NCBI GenBank assembly: GCA_028274465.1
Contig: CM051455.1
Location: 88,060,871 to 88,124,870 of the forward strand
Reading direction: 5' to 3'
Source of the DNA: Plantago ovata
Taxonomy: Eukaryota > Streptophyta > Magnoliopsida > Lamiales > Plantaginaceae
Length of the DNA: 64,000 nt
Both the position numbers and the translations under genes were made by a program. Every line of letters starts with the position of its first letter. Within the stretch, counting starts at the first letter, position 1. Positions 13,545 through 26,195 of this stretch are shown one piece after another. The notes under the pieces are model-generated. The model ran no database searches, had not been told where the DNA came from, and worked only from the letters and a program-made list of their open reading frames with translations.

Positions 13545-15470
13545 TGTAACGGTATCGGTTTTTGAAAACAAAATAATTTCTTGAAAAAGAAAATCCAAAA
13601 TAACTTTAATAGCAACGGTCGGCAATTAATGCCAAAATAATCTTTGACGCGCACAGCGCTACCAGAAACAAGTAAATATCGAACGATAACTCAAAATTCA
13701 AATGAAACAACGAGTGAAGACAGTAAAAATTTCATCTTCTTATTTTGAAATAAAATCCCAAGACACCCCAGACCCTTCTGTCAGTCGCTGGCATCCTATT
13801 CGCGAACATCCTCAGCAGCATCTGGAAGGAAGGAATTTTGAAAACAAGAGAGTGTGAGATAAAGGATCTTAGTGAGGTTCTAAGTTAAAAACAGAAAGTA
13901 AACAGTTTTGAAATCAAAATCCTTTTCAGAAAAACAAACAAACAGAACAGGTCACATAACAGAATAACAGAACAGATAAGTTGAAGACCGTTGGTGCAGC
14001 CCGCCTTATTGCTCCTACTCCCAGAATGCCCTTATAACTCCCTCCAGAGGGTGCACAACTCCGAACAGAAACAGAAACACTCGTGTACTTTGGGGAAACA
14101 GAAGTGGTAAAGACGGGGTTTGAACTCGGGACCTCTAAGTTAATCAAGCAAGGACCTAACCAACTAGGCTAGCATGTCAAGTCATTACTAAGTTACAAAA
14201 ACAGAAACTAAGTTGAAATATTTTCAGAAATACTCTTTCGGTTTTCAAACTCTGGAAATTACCAAAATACCCTTCAGCGGTAAATTGCAAAAAGATCCTT
14301 TCCAAAATCATAAAGTACAAACAAGACCAGAAGTTTTCCAAATATACATATCAGTCCTCACAGAATAAAATGGTTTACGAAAAAGTCCTCTGTCAGTCAA
14401 CTACGGTCAAAGGTAAATTGCAAAACGGTCCTTTAGGTTTTCAAACTTCCCAAAACAGTCCACAAAAGGTTCAAATCAATATCATTAAAGTCCAATTCAG
14501 TCCTTTTTCAAAGTCAACAGAAAACTATGGTCAACATACGAGGTCAAACCAACACAAGTCCAACAATCAGTAACAACAATCTAACAAATCCTAAGTCCTG
14601 GTTCTCAGTTCGAATCAAATAACAACATGGCCAGATTGAACAAGGGTAAAATGGTCCAGGGGTAAAACCGTCCGAAACAGAATATGAATTTTGAATCGAA
14701 AGAACAGTAAAGGAATCAAGATTTACCTTCGAATCGAACGGAAAGGAATCAAGCGGAATTGAGACCGAGATCGGAGCGAACACAAAACGGAACGGGCAGA
14801 TCAGCGAGCAGGCGGCGGATCGAATTGGTGGCGCGAATCACAGCGGCACGGATCGAGACGGACAGACGCGACGAACAGACAGCGAACGGATCGACGCGGT
14901 GGCGGCGCGGCGAACACGGCGAACAGATCGGCGTGATTGGAAACAAAACAGGGCGGCGGTGGATGTGGGCGAGCTAACGGCGACGACGCGAACGAACGGA
15001 TCGAATAGATCGATCGATCAGAAATGGCGCAGCACGGATCGGACAGGCGACGGATCGGAACGGCGAACGGATGGAGTCAGGCGAATGGCGGAGCACGAGA
15101 TCGGAACGGAAGCAGCAGCAAGAATCTTTCTTTCTTCTTTTTCTTTTTCTCTCTTCTCTTCTCTCTTTCTTTCTTTCTTTAGTTTGAAAGGCAGAATGAG
15201 GAGATGGGAGGAATACTGATTAGGGTTACGGTTAAGTTACTAATGGGTCGGTCAATGGGCCTTTGACTGGGCTAAAGAATGGGCCAAAAGAGATCAGAAA
15301 GGTCCAGTCTTCCAGCTTGATCCAAACGAAACGAAACGAACTAGCTTACGCGAAATTAATTAAATAATTACCGAATAAATAATTTACTCTGATATTTAAT
15401 TAACTAAATTAAATAATTAAATAATAAAATAATAAATAAATAAATAATTAAAAAAGAACGGGGTGTTACA
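13545..15470 (-). repeat. 5' LTR of the chromovirus
   Basis: 1,926 bp, running TGTAACACCCC to CCGATACCGTTACA on the minus strand. It aligns throughout with the 3' LTR and carries the same CGG-rich and CT-rich blocks and the tRNA-like segment (14104-14175). It adjoins the tRNA-Met primer site on the inside and the TGGAC duplication on the outside. Confidence 0.9.
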
Positions 15471-15475
15471 TGGAC
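15471..15475. repeat. 5-bp target site duplication (TGGAC), right copy
   Basis: Partner of the TGGAC at 5440-5444, directly outside the chromovirus LTR. Copia reverse-transcriptase sequence resumes immediately after it. Confidence 0.9.
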
Positions 15476-18301
15476 TGTGTCATTCCTAACATCATCTTGG
15501 ATCTATCTCTAAAGATCTTGATCCCTAGGATGTAGTTCGCTTCACCGAAGTCCTTCATCGAGAAGGTACTTGATAACCAAACTTTAGTCTCTTCTAGCAT
15601 AGAGACATTGTTTCCCATGATCAAAATGTCATCTACATAAATGATCATGAAAACGACTCCCTTTTCGCTGTGCCTAGCGTAGACACAGGGATCTTCCTTG
15701 CTTCTGATGAAGTCAAACGATTTGACAGCTTCATCAAAGCGGATATTCCAGCTCCTTGACGCTTTCTTTAGCCCATAGATGGATCTTTGTAATTTGCATA
15801 CAGCAGTTGGCCTGGTTTTACTAATAAAACCTTCCGGTTGTACCATATAGACCTCTTCCTCAAGGTTGCCATTGAGGAAGGCAGTCTTTACATCCATCTG
15901 CCAGATCTCATAATCATAGTAGGCAACTATCGCAAGTAGAATTCGAATGGACTTCAATTTTGCTACCGGTGAAAAGGTTTCATCGGAATCGATGCCATAT
16001 AGCCGTTTGCCACAAGCCTAGCTTTGTGTGTTTGTACCTTGCCATCGGCATCTGTCTTTCGTTTAAAGACCCATTTGCACCCAATAGGTCTAACCCCTTG
16101 GGGCAAGTCTACCAAGTTCTAAACTTGATTCTGGTACATTGAATCCATTTCTAATTCCATGGCCTCTTGCCATTTGTCTGAGTCAATATCAATTATTGCC
16201 TCTTTGTAGGTCTCGGGATCTTCCCGATCTGATAAGCCGACATCAAGTTCACTGATGTCTTCTATCATAAGGCTTTGCTTCTGAGGTCCTTTTAGGATCC
16301 TCTTCGACCTACGGAGCTCGACTTGTTCTGGTGCTTTTCTTTTCTGGCTTCGTGTAACACGAACATTATCAGTGGGTACTGATGCAGCTGGTCGCTGGGC
16401 GCGACCCTGTTCCCTTGCGGGAGGGTGCTCTTGTGCAACTTGTTGCACAGGTTGGTTGACAACGGGTTCTATTGGTGTGGTTTCAACTGTTGATCTAATC
16501 ACAGGACTCCCACTGACTATGACATGCCTAGCAAGTGTCATATCATCACCCTTGTCTGCTTCGAAAGCTCCCACTGAACTTGAGTCCAAATCAGAAGATT
16601 TAGAGACCTCATGTTCGCGCGTGTCAAAGTCTTGAATTTCTTCAAGTTCTATCATGTCATCTAACCTCTCTTCTTTGAGGTATTCAGCTTCTAAAAACTT
16701 GACGTTCCTAGATACGATCACCTTGTGATCTTCAGCATGATAGAATTCACAGCCTCTCGTCTCACGAGGATAGCCTATGAAATATACTTTGACACCCTTG
16801 GCATCTAATTTATCAGTGAGCGTCAGTTTGACTATCGCAGGACAGCCCCAAGGTCTAAGATAGCCCAGTGAGGGCTTCTTTCCCTTCCATAACTCATAAG
16901 GAGTTTTCTCCACTGATTTAGATGGTACACGGTTCAGAATGTAGATTGAAGTTTGTAGTGCATATCCCCATAGATATTTTGGAAGAGTCGAGAATCCAAT
17001 CATTGATCTCACCATGTCTAACAGGGTTCGATTCCTTCTCTCAGACACACCATTCAATTGTGGTGTTCCAAGAGGGGTCCATTGCGATTGAATTCCATTT
17101 TCCTTCAAGTAGTCGATAAATTCTTCACTAAGGTATTCGCCTCCTCGATCTGATCGAAGAGTGACTATCCTTAGGTTCAATTCATTCTCGACCTCATTCC
17201 TAAACTCCTTGAATTTCCCAAAGGTCTCGGATTTATTCTTCATAAGATAAATATATCCATACCTTGAGAAATCGCCAGTAAAGGTAACGAAGTAAGGATA
17301 ACCCCCACACGCATGGACTTTAAAAGGTCCACATACATCGGTATGTATGAGCTCTAAGCAGCGAGTGGCACGAACACCTTATCGAACAAAGGGTTTGTTC
17401 GTCGTATTACCCTTAACACATGATTCACATGTTCCATATGATTCAAAATCAAATGGTTCTAAGTAGTCCAACTTCCTTAGTCTTTGAATCCGTGTTTCAT
17501 TGATATGGCCTAGCCGACAATGCCATAGATAAGATGGATTATTCTTCCTACTTGAAGACGGTTGTTTGTTATGTATTTGAAATAAAGGTAGACTACATTG
17601 CAAAATATATAAACCATTCACCAAGCGAGCTTTTCCATAATACTGATCATTTAATGAAAAATAACAAGTATTATTCGCAAATCGAAAGGAAAAACCCATA
17701 TTGTCTAACAATGGAATGGAAATAATATTTCTGACAATGGATGGAACAAAATAAACATTATCAAGTTCTAAACATTGTCCCAAAGGTAAATCTATCTTGT
17801 TGCGTCCAACGCGTTTGGCTTCAACTGGATTGTCGTTCCCAACATGCAAGTCGATTTCACCTTGCTTGACTAGCCTGTGATCAATTAGCCCCTGCACATT
17901 ATTACAAATGTGTGAGCCACAGGTTGTATCTAATACCCAACCATTGGAGTCAAAAGTAGTCATGTTCATTCTAATAACAAACATACCTGAGCTAGAAGCC
18001 GGTGGTTTCTTAGCTTGATCTGCCCTAAGCTTAGGGCAATCTTTCTTCCAATGTCCTTTCTGCTTACAAAAAAGATATTCATCTGTGCGTACCCTTCCGC
18101 TTCTATTGAACTTCCTTTTCTGGTTCGGACGCTTAGGCTTATCACTCCAAGTGTTAACCTTGGCTGCCGACTTTCCCTTACCCTTAGCACCTTTGTTTCT
18201 TGGGTTTGGGTTAGACGGTTGCCCAACAAGCATGATCGACTTTTCCTTCTTAGGAAGAGTTTGATCATATGTCTTCAGCAGATTATGAAGTTCAGGCAGT
18301 G
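15476..18301 (-). pseudogene. Copia gag (part), protease, integrase and RT coding region
   Basis: Minus-strand order is a gag C-terminus with zinc knuckle (CKQKGHWKKDC), a protease-like segment (LDTTCGSHIC), integrase and reverse transcriptase. The integrase finger is seen in WHCRLGHINETRIQ followed by CESC, and its core in [13 protein letters not shown] and [13 protein letters not shown]. Reverse transcriptase shows WQMDVKTAFLNG and the catalytic YVDDILIMG. Integrase before RT is diagnostic of copia. The gag N-terminus is missing where the sequence meets the Athila-type element. The region is broken, with a few lesions beyond the nested insertion. Confidence 0.88.
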
Positions 18302-19518
18302 CTAAGATACGAATGGTTGCCCCGTGCCTATGAAACTGAGGACTTACTGTTGTTCCACCATGTTAAGACTTTTCCTCAAAAGAGGTCGAACCAGTACTGG
18401 CTCTCATCAAACGAAGGAGGGTTCCCTATAAAAGATAACACTCCCCTATTCTACCCATCTCTCAAGTAAAGTCTTAAACTATTCACCACTTCCTGAATGG
18501 CAGGACGAGGGTGGTCTAGAACAGATGACACTTAAGACAAAAAAAAATAAAAAATAGAAAAACACAATTACGAACAATACGAAAAAATGGAAAAGACTCA
18601 AACTTTGCTAAACTGCTATTTGGCTTTATTTTTTGGGCCCTTCTTTGCTGTTTTGGGGTCTTCTTTTTTTTCTTTTTTTCTTTCCAGATTCTTTTTTTCC
18701 TTTTCTTTTTTTCTGGAATTTTTCTTTCTTTTTTTTTCAATTTTTTTTCTAGCCAGCAGTAGCATAACAAAAAGAGAAACAAAACGACTCACACGACTTC
18801 CCCAAACCTATTCGAAAGAATAGGTTGGAGTACAAAATTCACGGAAAAGGAAAAATAAACTCACGATACGAAAAAGGAAAACAGAAACAAGTCTATGATG
18901 GTGTAACCCCCTCCCCAAACCTATTCGGAAGAATAGGTTATAAACAAAGGATCACACAACCTCACACTACCTCCTTCCTAGGCATTTTGCAATCTCAAAG
19001 CATGGTGAAGACTTGTTGCCTCTTAGGTACATAATTACTCGGAAAAACAACCATAAGACCCTGACATGCATCATCCTATTATAAAGGCCTTCGTGAACCG
19101 CAGTAGAGAAAACACCACTAAGTGATGTCGAGACTACCACGCTTAACTAAGTGCAATACATAAATGTGACAAGCCAAGCGAGAAAAACCTCAAACAAATT
19201 AATAGAGATGAAGCATACTATTAATGGCATAGCTAGTTGATCTATCCAATAAAAAAGTTCAAAAAATTCGGCAATAAACTCCATATAAAAACATGCAAAA
19301 CTATCCTAGGAAAGCAATAAACGTGCAAATGCAAAAAATTTCACGAGTTTTTCATAAGCAAGATAAGTATAGAGATAACCAGCGATAACCTCTCCTCCCC
19401 AAACCTGAACGTCGTCGCTCGTCCCGAACGCCGAGAGTGGATCCAAGGTGAGAGCTAATGCTTGCATGAGTTACCTATAATACTCAATCAAACTCGTGAG
19501 AAAACAAAACAAAACACA
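18302..19518 (-). other. 3' non-coding region of the Athila-type element with hairpins
   Basis: No coding potential was recognised here. It holds two near-identical inverted repeats (AACCTATTCGAAAGAATAGGTT-type, about 18806-18828 and 18917-18939), each next to a CCCCAAACC motif. A third CCCCAAACC occurs near 19400. A T-rich stretch lies at 18650-18750. Athila-type elements usually carry an untranslated or env-like third region here, but no env-like frame is visible. Confidence 0.5.
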
Positions 19519-22500
19519 CTAACCTTCAGTGGAGGCGATAGGGGTAAGCTCAAGGTGATCAACCTCCCTTTGATCACTAGATATCTCGAAGTACGGTTTC
19601 ACTCGCTGGCCATTCACCTTGAAGGTATTGCCTGTCTTAGGATCGAAGAGTTTAACAGCTCCATGGGGAGCAACTTCTAGAATTTCATACGGTCCATCCC
19701 AACGAGTACGGAGCTTTCCAGGAAATAGTCGAAGGCGAGAATTAAATACCAAAGCTTTTTGTCCAGGAATCAATTCCTTACGTACTATACCACGATCATG
19801 ATACTTCTTAGTACGTTCTTTGTAGATCTTGGCATTCTCATAAGCACCTAGTCGTAATTCATCAAGCTCATCTAGTTGCAACAATCGTTCCTCGCCAGCC
19901 TTTCCCATATCAAGATTGAGTGTTTTAATGGCCCAATATGCCTTGTGTTCTAGTTCTACGGGAAGATGACATGCTTTTCCATACACAAGTCTGTACGGAG
20001 TGGTCCCGATCACCGTCTTGTAGCTAGTCATGTATGCCCAAAGTGCATCATTCAATTTTCCTGCCCAGTCCTTCCTAATAGGCTTCACTACTCGCTCTAG
20101 GATTTTCTTGATTTGACGGTTGCTGACTTCGACTTGCCCTGATGTTTGCGGGTGATAAGGTGTAGCGACACTATGGTGGACACTGTATCTCTTAAGAAGA
20201 GAAGCAAACGTTCTATTGACGAAGTGGGACCCTCCATCGCTGATGATTGTCCTAGGACACCCAAATCTCGAGAATATTACTTCCTTCAAGAACTTCATAA
20301 CCACTGCACCGTCATTTTTTTTTGTAGGAATTGCCTCTACCCATTTAGTCACATAGTCCACTGCAACAAGAATGTATTCATAGCCTCCGCTGTTTGGAAA
20401 TGGTACCATAAAATCAATGCCCCATACATCGAAAGGTTCTACCACTAGATTCCCTTGAAGGGGCATTTCATCTTTCTTGCCAATACCGCCACCTCGTTGG
20501 CATGGGTCACAATTCTTCACAAAACTTCGAGCATCTTTGTATATTGTTGGCCAGAAAAATCCTGCCTGCAGTACTTTGCGCGCTGTCTTCAATCCACTGT
20601 AGTGCCCTCCACAGTTAAGCTCATGGCAATGGCTCAGTACACTTTGCTGCTCTTCTTGTGGCACGCACCTCCTTAGAATCCCATCAGCTCCTTCCTTGAA
20701 TAGATGCGGATCATCCCATATGTAAATCCTGCATTGCTTGGCAAGAGCTCTTTTGTCTGAAGCTAAAAAGTTAGTGGGGCAAACATTCATAGCCAAATAG
20801 TTTACAATATCTGCATACCATGGCTCCTCATTAGCCTTCATTAGATGCTCATCGGGGAGATCTTCATTAATGGGTATCGGATCAACATGTATATTAGGTA
20901 TTCTAGATAAATGATCTGCTACTAAATTCTCCCTACCAGCTCTATCTACTATAGTCAAATCAAAGTCTTGCAGCAAAAGGACCCAACGGATTAATCTAGG
21001 CTTAGAATCTTGCTTAGCTATCAAATGTCTCAAAGCAGCATGATCAGTATGGACATTCACAGGATGACCAATTAAATAAGACCTAAACTTTTGTAAAGCA
21101 AAGACAACAACTAAAAATTCCTTTTCAGTTGTTGTATAATTAACCTGCGCGGAGTCTAGAGTCTTACTAACATAATAAATCACACGATACTGCTTATCAA
21201 CTTTTTGGCATAAAACAACACCCATAGCAAAATTCGAAGCATCACACATAATTTCGAAAGGAAGATTCCAGTCAGGTGGCACAACAATGGGGGCAGAAAC
21301 AAGCTTTTCCTTAAGAGTATTAAAAGCAACTAGGCACTCATTAGAGAAATGGAAAACCACGTCTTTAGCAAGCAAGCTACTTAATGGTTTAGCAATTTTC
21401 GAAAAATCTTTAATAAACCTCCTATGAAATCCTACATGGCCAAGAAAATATTTCAATTCTTTCACGCAAGTAGGTGGGGGAAGTTTTTCAATGATTTCTA
21501 TCTTAGCTTTGTCTACCTCGATACCTCTTTCAGAAACTACATGTCCTAGAACAATGCCTTCTCTAACCATATAATGACTCTTCTCCCAGCTTAAGGTTAA
21601 GTTGCATTCAATGCACCTTTTTAAAACTAGATCTAATCTTTGCAAGCATTCATCAAATGAATCACCAAAAAGGGAAAAATCATCCATAAAAACTTCAACA
21701 AATTTGGTTACCATGTCAGAGAAAACAGAAAGCATGCACCTTTGAAAAGTGGCGGGAGCATTGCATAGTCCAAATGGCATCCTCCTATAGGCAAATGTTC
21801 CGAATGGGCAAGTGAATGTCGTCTTCTCCTGATCCTCCGGTGCAATTGGAATCTGGTAGAAACCTGATAAACCATCAAGAAAACAATAGAACTTCCGCCC
21901 CGCAAGGCGGTTTAGCATGTCACCAATAAATGGTAAAAGGAAGTGGTCTTTTTTTGTGGCGGCATTTAATCTTCTGTAGTCAATGCACATCCGCCATCCA
22001 GTGGTCTTTCTAACCGGTACCAATTCTCCCTTCTCATTCTCTTCCACAGTGACTCCTGATTTCTTAGGAACTACATGTACTGGGCTCACCCATCGACTAT
22101 CTGGAATGGGGTAAATCATATCAGCATCTAGCAACTTGATCACTTCCTTTTTTACTACCTCTTGCATTGCTGGATTTATCCTTCTCTGAGGTTGCCTAAC
22201 AGGTTTGGCATCTTGTTCTAGAGTGATGTTGTGCACGCATCTTGTAGGGCTAATTCCCTTGATATCGCTGATCCCCCATCCTATAGCTGCGGAATTTTCC
22301 TTTAGTACCTCGATCAGCTTACTTTCTTCATTGTTGGAGAGATGCGAGGATATAATCACGGGCTTCTTCTGATTTTCTCCCAAGTACACATATTTGAGGT
22401 GCTCAGGAAGAGGTTTTAATTCTAAGGTGGGTTCCTCAGGAAACCCACTTTCTTCTTCTTCTTCCTCTAAAGGTTCAAGTACCTCTTCTCCTGCTGGAAT

Positions 22501-24650
22501 TTCTGGTGTGCTATCCATTATTTCGACTAGTTCCCTTGCTTCTTCGGTCATGTAGCATGTCTCAGCTTGCATTGTAAGTGCTTCCTCAAGTGGTTCGCGA
22601 TCGCTATGGCTATGATGAAATTCGGGAATTACGGATTCGTAGCAATCGATAAATTTTAACTCCTCCGCAACTTCCTTATCTCTGATGCTACATCCTACCA
22701 ACTCAATCTTTTCGCCCATTACCTCCATGGTTATCTTCTTGCCCTTAAGTTCAAGGCATGTGTTGGTAGTTGCCAAGAACGGTCTCCCAAGTAGTACTAT
22801 GTGCTCACGGATATGGCTCTTTCCCTCGTCTGCGGACTTCATCACCACAAAATCAGCTGGGATTATCAATTTGTCTACTTTCACAAGGATGTCCTCTATT
22901 ATCCCTACTGGTCTTTTCACACTTTGGTCTGCCATTTGGACCACCATATCAGTTGGTGTCAATTCTCCGAGTTCCAGGGCCTTGTATACCGAATACGGCA
23001 TTAAGTTAATGCTAGCTCCTAAGTCAAGCATTGCCTGTGTAGTTCGTCCATTCCCTAAGGCGATGTCGATTACGAAACTGTCAGGATCCTTTTTCTTCAT
23101 GGGCAATCCGGCAAGCGAGTTGACTGTTTCAACCCCATTCACTTCCCTTCCTGAAGTAATCCTTTTGTTCTTGATCTCACGAAAGAATTTCGTATAAGCT
23201 GGAATGTTCTGGATTAACTCCAAGAGAGGTACATTAACTTCCACTTTTGACAGGCGTTGGAACAAGGGTGAATCTTGAATATCCTTCTTGGCCGGTTTGA
23301 TCCGACTCGGGTATGGTACATGCGGTTTCGGAGGCACATATGGATTGGAAGATTTGTGAAGTTCTCCTGGTATACTAGCTCCAACTTCGACCTCGTTGTC
23401 ATCTATGTGTATTACAGATGGTCTAGGTTCATCATTCCTTTCTGGACCTTCTTGAGGTTCTTTGGATCTTTCGTCATCCTCTTGTTCTGTGCTTGGCCCT
23501 CCTTTATCGATCTCAGTAGGCTCCACCCGCTTAGGACTATGAAGTTGGGAATTTTGGTCATCTTGCCTCCTCGGAGCAGTAGATTCACTTCTTCGCACTC
23601 ATTCTCCTCAGTAGCATCAGCTGGAGATTGCTCGGGATCAGCTTCAGATGTCTCATCAGTAAGACTCGGACTGTTAGGTTCCCTGGAGTTGGGGGGTGAT
23701 TCGCTCCTCACCTCGGGTGGTTTGCTTACTACTTCTTGTGCGGTGTCCTCGACTTCTTCACCGCACCTTCCACACTTCAGTAGGCTAAGTTCTTTGATAA
23801 GTTGCTCAGTTACTTCGATCGCTTCAAAATCCTTTTCGATGCGAAGATTGTTCTCAGCTTGCCCTGCGTGTGCTACCTCGAAGACACTCTCAATGGCCTT
23901 AATTCCTGCGTAAAACGCAAGTTCCTCCTCCTCACTGATGTCCTCGTCCTCAGAATAGTCTTCGTATAACCCGTCAGTTTCGATTTGATTCGAGTATATG
24001 TTGGCGACTTCATTCGTCATTATTTTCTCGGATTGTGCGGATCCATTGGCGTATGTTTGAAAGACCTTCACTGCCTCTTCAACTGTACATTCTTGCAATC
24101 CTCCACATATCCCATCTATTTGAAGCCTAACTTCATCTCGTAGTCCTCCAACAAAGAACCAAATCAGCTCTCCGTCGTCGAAACGGTGGTGGGGGCACTC
24201 ACGTTTATACAGCTCAAAACGTTCATAGGTGTCACAAAATCGCTCGTATTCTCCTTGCTTGAAGTATTCGATCCGATTCCGTAGTGCCATCGTCTCATGG
24301 TAAGGCATGAAACGTGCCAAGAACTCCTCTACTACTTGGTTCCAGGTCTTCAGTGATCCTGGTGCTAATCTTGCTATCCATATCCTCGGTTCATATCCCA
24401 AAGCAAAAGGAAATAATTTCCGGCATAATTGGTCCTCTGTGAACCCTTTTGCTGGAACTTTTGCTATCTCCTCTTCATAGGATCTGATGAAGCTTATTGG
24501 ATTCATATCCTCTCCTTCTTCGAACCTTGGTATCCTTCTCACTATGGTGCTTGTTACCTCGTACCCTGATAAATCTTCTTCCAAGTATATAGCTGACCCC
24601 CTCCTGACTTGCGAGAATGTCGGTGTCAAGCGAGCTTTTAAGGTCGTCAT
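19519..24650 (-). CDS. Athila-type gag and pol coding region
   Basis: Gag (about 24650-23412) starts [19 protein letters not shown] and has the retrotransposon-gag core ([22 protein letters not shown]). Pol (about 23598-19519, over 1,300 codons) carries protease ([19 protein letters not shown]) and reverse transcriptase ([16 protein letters not shown], catalytic FMDDFSLFG). It continues with RNase H ([14 protein letters not shown]) and integrase with a zinc finger ([20 protein letters not shown]) and core ([21 protein letters not shown]). Gag and pol lie in overlapping frames. The proteins look largely whole, with few or no breaks. Loss of the 3' LTR means this copy is a fossil. Confidence 0.88.
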
Positions 24651-24876
24651 ACCTGGAAATCTGTATCAGGAGTAACTCAAAACTAAAACTTAGCCTCGTT
24701 AGAAACTTTGACAATCGAGAATATTTCTAGATATCGAATACTACTAAAGCTAGGAAAAGTGAATTAGAAACAGACTAGGAAAGCAGAGAGAGATTAAAAA
24801 GAAAAACTAAAATTAAAAGAATTAGGAATCTAAAGCTGTAAATATCAACAATTTAAACAGAAAAAAGGAGTATAGT

Positions 24877-24893
24877 CCCCGGCAGCGGCGCCA
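24877..24893 (-). promoter_or_regulatory. Primer binding site, tRNA-Asp type (second copy)
   Basis: The same tRNA-Asp 3'-end sequence as at 602-618 with one difference (GGCAGCGG for GGCAACGG), three bases inside the LTR edge. Confidence 0.85.
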
Positions 24894-24896
24894 ATT

Positions 24897-26158
24897 TGAT
24901 GAACGTGTCAGATTCAGTCAAATAAATTTGTAATAGCCAAAGGCAATCCACAACTACAACGAAAACCGTAGTGTAGTAGTAGAATGACTCGAGTGTCGTT
25001 CTCTCAGGACTATACTAGTTTTATCAAATCTAATTTAGAATATAAAACATCAAATAGAAAGCAATAGGGGGTTTTCAAGCAGATAATGGAGATTGGTGAT
25101 AGTATGGTCCTTCTTAACATAATGGGTCGATAATCATGCATAAATTCCTCGGTCTTGCATAGAGATCTTTGAATCAATCTTGTGTCCTGTTGCAAGTATT
25201 AAGCACTACGAAGATAATATGGGTCTGACTTGTCAACAACTAACGTCCTATTGTATTCCGTAATCATTCAACACTACGAAGATAATTGGTCTGATTGGTC
25301 GACAAGTGTCCAAGTGTGCATAATGATCAATACAACATACGAGAATTTTGGTTTCAACTGATCAACGAAATAAAGCAATGACACAGAGTATAATGCGCGA
25401 TATAGCCATTAGCATGATTATCTTCCCTCACTAAGAATTCACATACTACCACCAATGATAAATTTAGCTACTCATAATAGGCATGCAATCAATAGCAATC
25501 ATAGAAGAAAACATATTGAAAGAATATAAAATAAGTAGATAAAAGTTGTAAGATACAAAGTTACCGAAGGTTGTCAATCTCCGGATGATTGTGGTCCTAC
25601 GAGTTCCAATCTGCTATGAAAAAGTATCCCCTAAGCTATGGAACTCCCAGGACAGGCCCCGGGAAGTTCCTACCTAAAACTATAGAGAGAGGTGAGAAAG
25701 TAGACTTGGAAAGATATGATTTTCGGAGAGAAAACTCGCAACTATATATAGGCCCGAAATTCTTCTGGGGCGGTTCGCCCGAGTGCTGGGGCGGTTCGCC
25801 CCCCAGTATTTCGCGGAATTTCCGCGTTTTTCGACGCGGATTTGGATTTCTTCACCTTTTCGGACTCGGTTTCAGACTTCTAATGGCCTTCTAACCTCCA
25901 GATTCGACCCCTAGACTCCAAATCCTATCCGAAAACCTTCAGATACTCCAAATAGGCTTCTGGAACACCAATTCCTTGTAAACTTTAATATAATTTCCCG
26001 TAAATCTCCGAATTTCAACCAAAACCTGTAAAATAAAATCTAAAGGGAAACGTGACACTATTCTAATAAAATGTACTAAAATATAGCTAAATTAACATAG
26101 AGGATAGCTAAATTAGGTGAAAAAGACTCGAATGAAAGTGTAAAATACACATTCATCA
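24897..26158 (-). repeat. 5' LTR of second Athila-type element
   Basis: About 1.26 kb, bounded by TGATGAA...TTCATCA and collinear with 622-1889. On its outer side the sequence switches at 26159 to the SIRE-like 3' ORF region. Insertion into a SIRE-like element is therefore likely, though the partner target duplication is not visible. Confidence 0.85.
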
Positions 26159-26195
26159 AGCCTTCAAAAATCAACTTAATGTTGATACATCTACT

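Larger units (their letters stand above)
5445..15470 (-). mobile_element. Tekay/Del-type Ty3/gypsy chromovirus, nested in copia
   Basis: The 10.0 kb element has both LTRs (TGTAACACCCC start on the minus strand), an initiator tRNA-Met primer site and a gag-pol region. A polypurine tract (AAGGGGGAAGAG, 7914-7926) precedes the 3' LTR, and perfect TGGAC target duplications flank the element. The polyprotein ends in a chromodomain-like segment, which with the LTR start places it in the Tekay/Del chromovirus lineage. By eye the LTRs differ by about 2% over the first 550 aligned bases, so the insertion is young in transposon terms. The coding region looks broken by a few lesions. Confidence 0.93.
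2520..18301 (-). mobile_element. Ty1/copia element, split by a nested chromovirus, 5' end missing
   Basis: On the minus strand the order is gag, protease, integrase, reverse transcriptase, RNase H (copia order), polypurine tract and 3' LTR. The RT-RNase H junction is interrupted by the Tekay/Del element at 5445-15470. The 5' LTR, primer site and gag N-terminus are absent, because sequence changes to Athila-type at 18301/18302. The element is broken, with the nested insertion, the missing 5' end and a few further lesions. I could not place it confidently in a named lineage; an Angela/Tork-like affiliation is a guess from the STYIDKILKR-type RT end. Confidence 0.8.
18302..26158 (-). mobile_element. 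Athila-type Ty3/gypsy element, 3' LTR missing
   Basis: Minus-strand order is 5' LTR, tRNA-Asp primer site, leader, gag, pol and a 1.2 kb 3' non-coding region that ends abruptly against copia gag sequence. No 3' LTR is present at 18302, so the right-hand flank is a deletion or rearrangement junction and not a simple insertion edge. The gag and pol frames are long and look largely whole, which suggests a relatively young copy. The non-chromovirus pol, lacking a chromodomain, together with the tRNA-Asp primer site, places it with Athila. Confidence 0.85.

Noticed and set aside
22685-23913. Plus-strand frames over the Athila-type gag-pol
   Set aside because: They are antisense shadows of the strongly supported minus-strand coding region.
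1-26158. Treating the Athila-type pieces at 1-1889 and 18302-26158 as two ends of one element
   Set aside because: Both have a 5' LTR followed by the primer site and gag start on the same strand, so they are separate copies.
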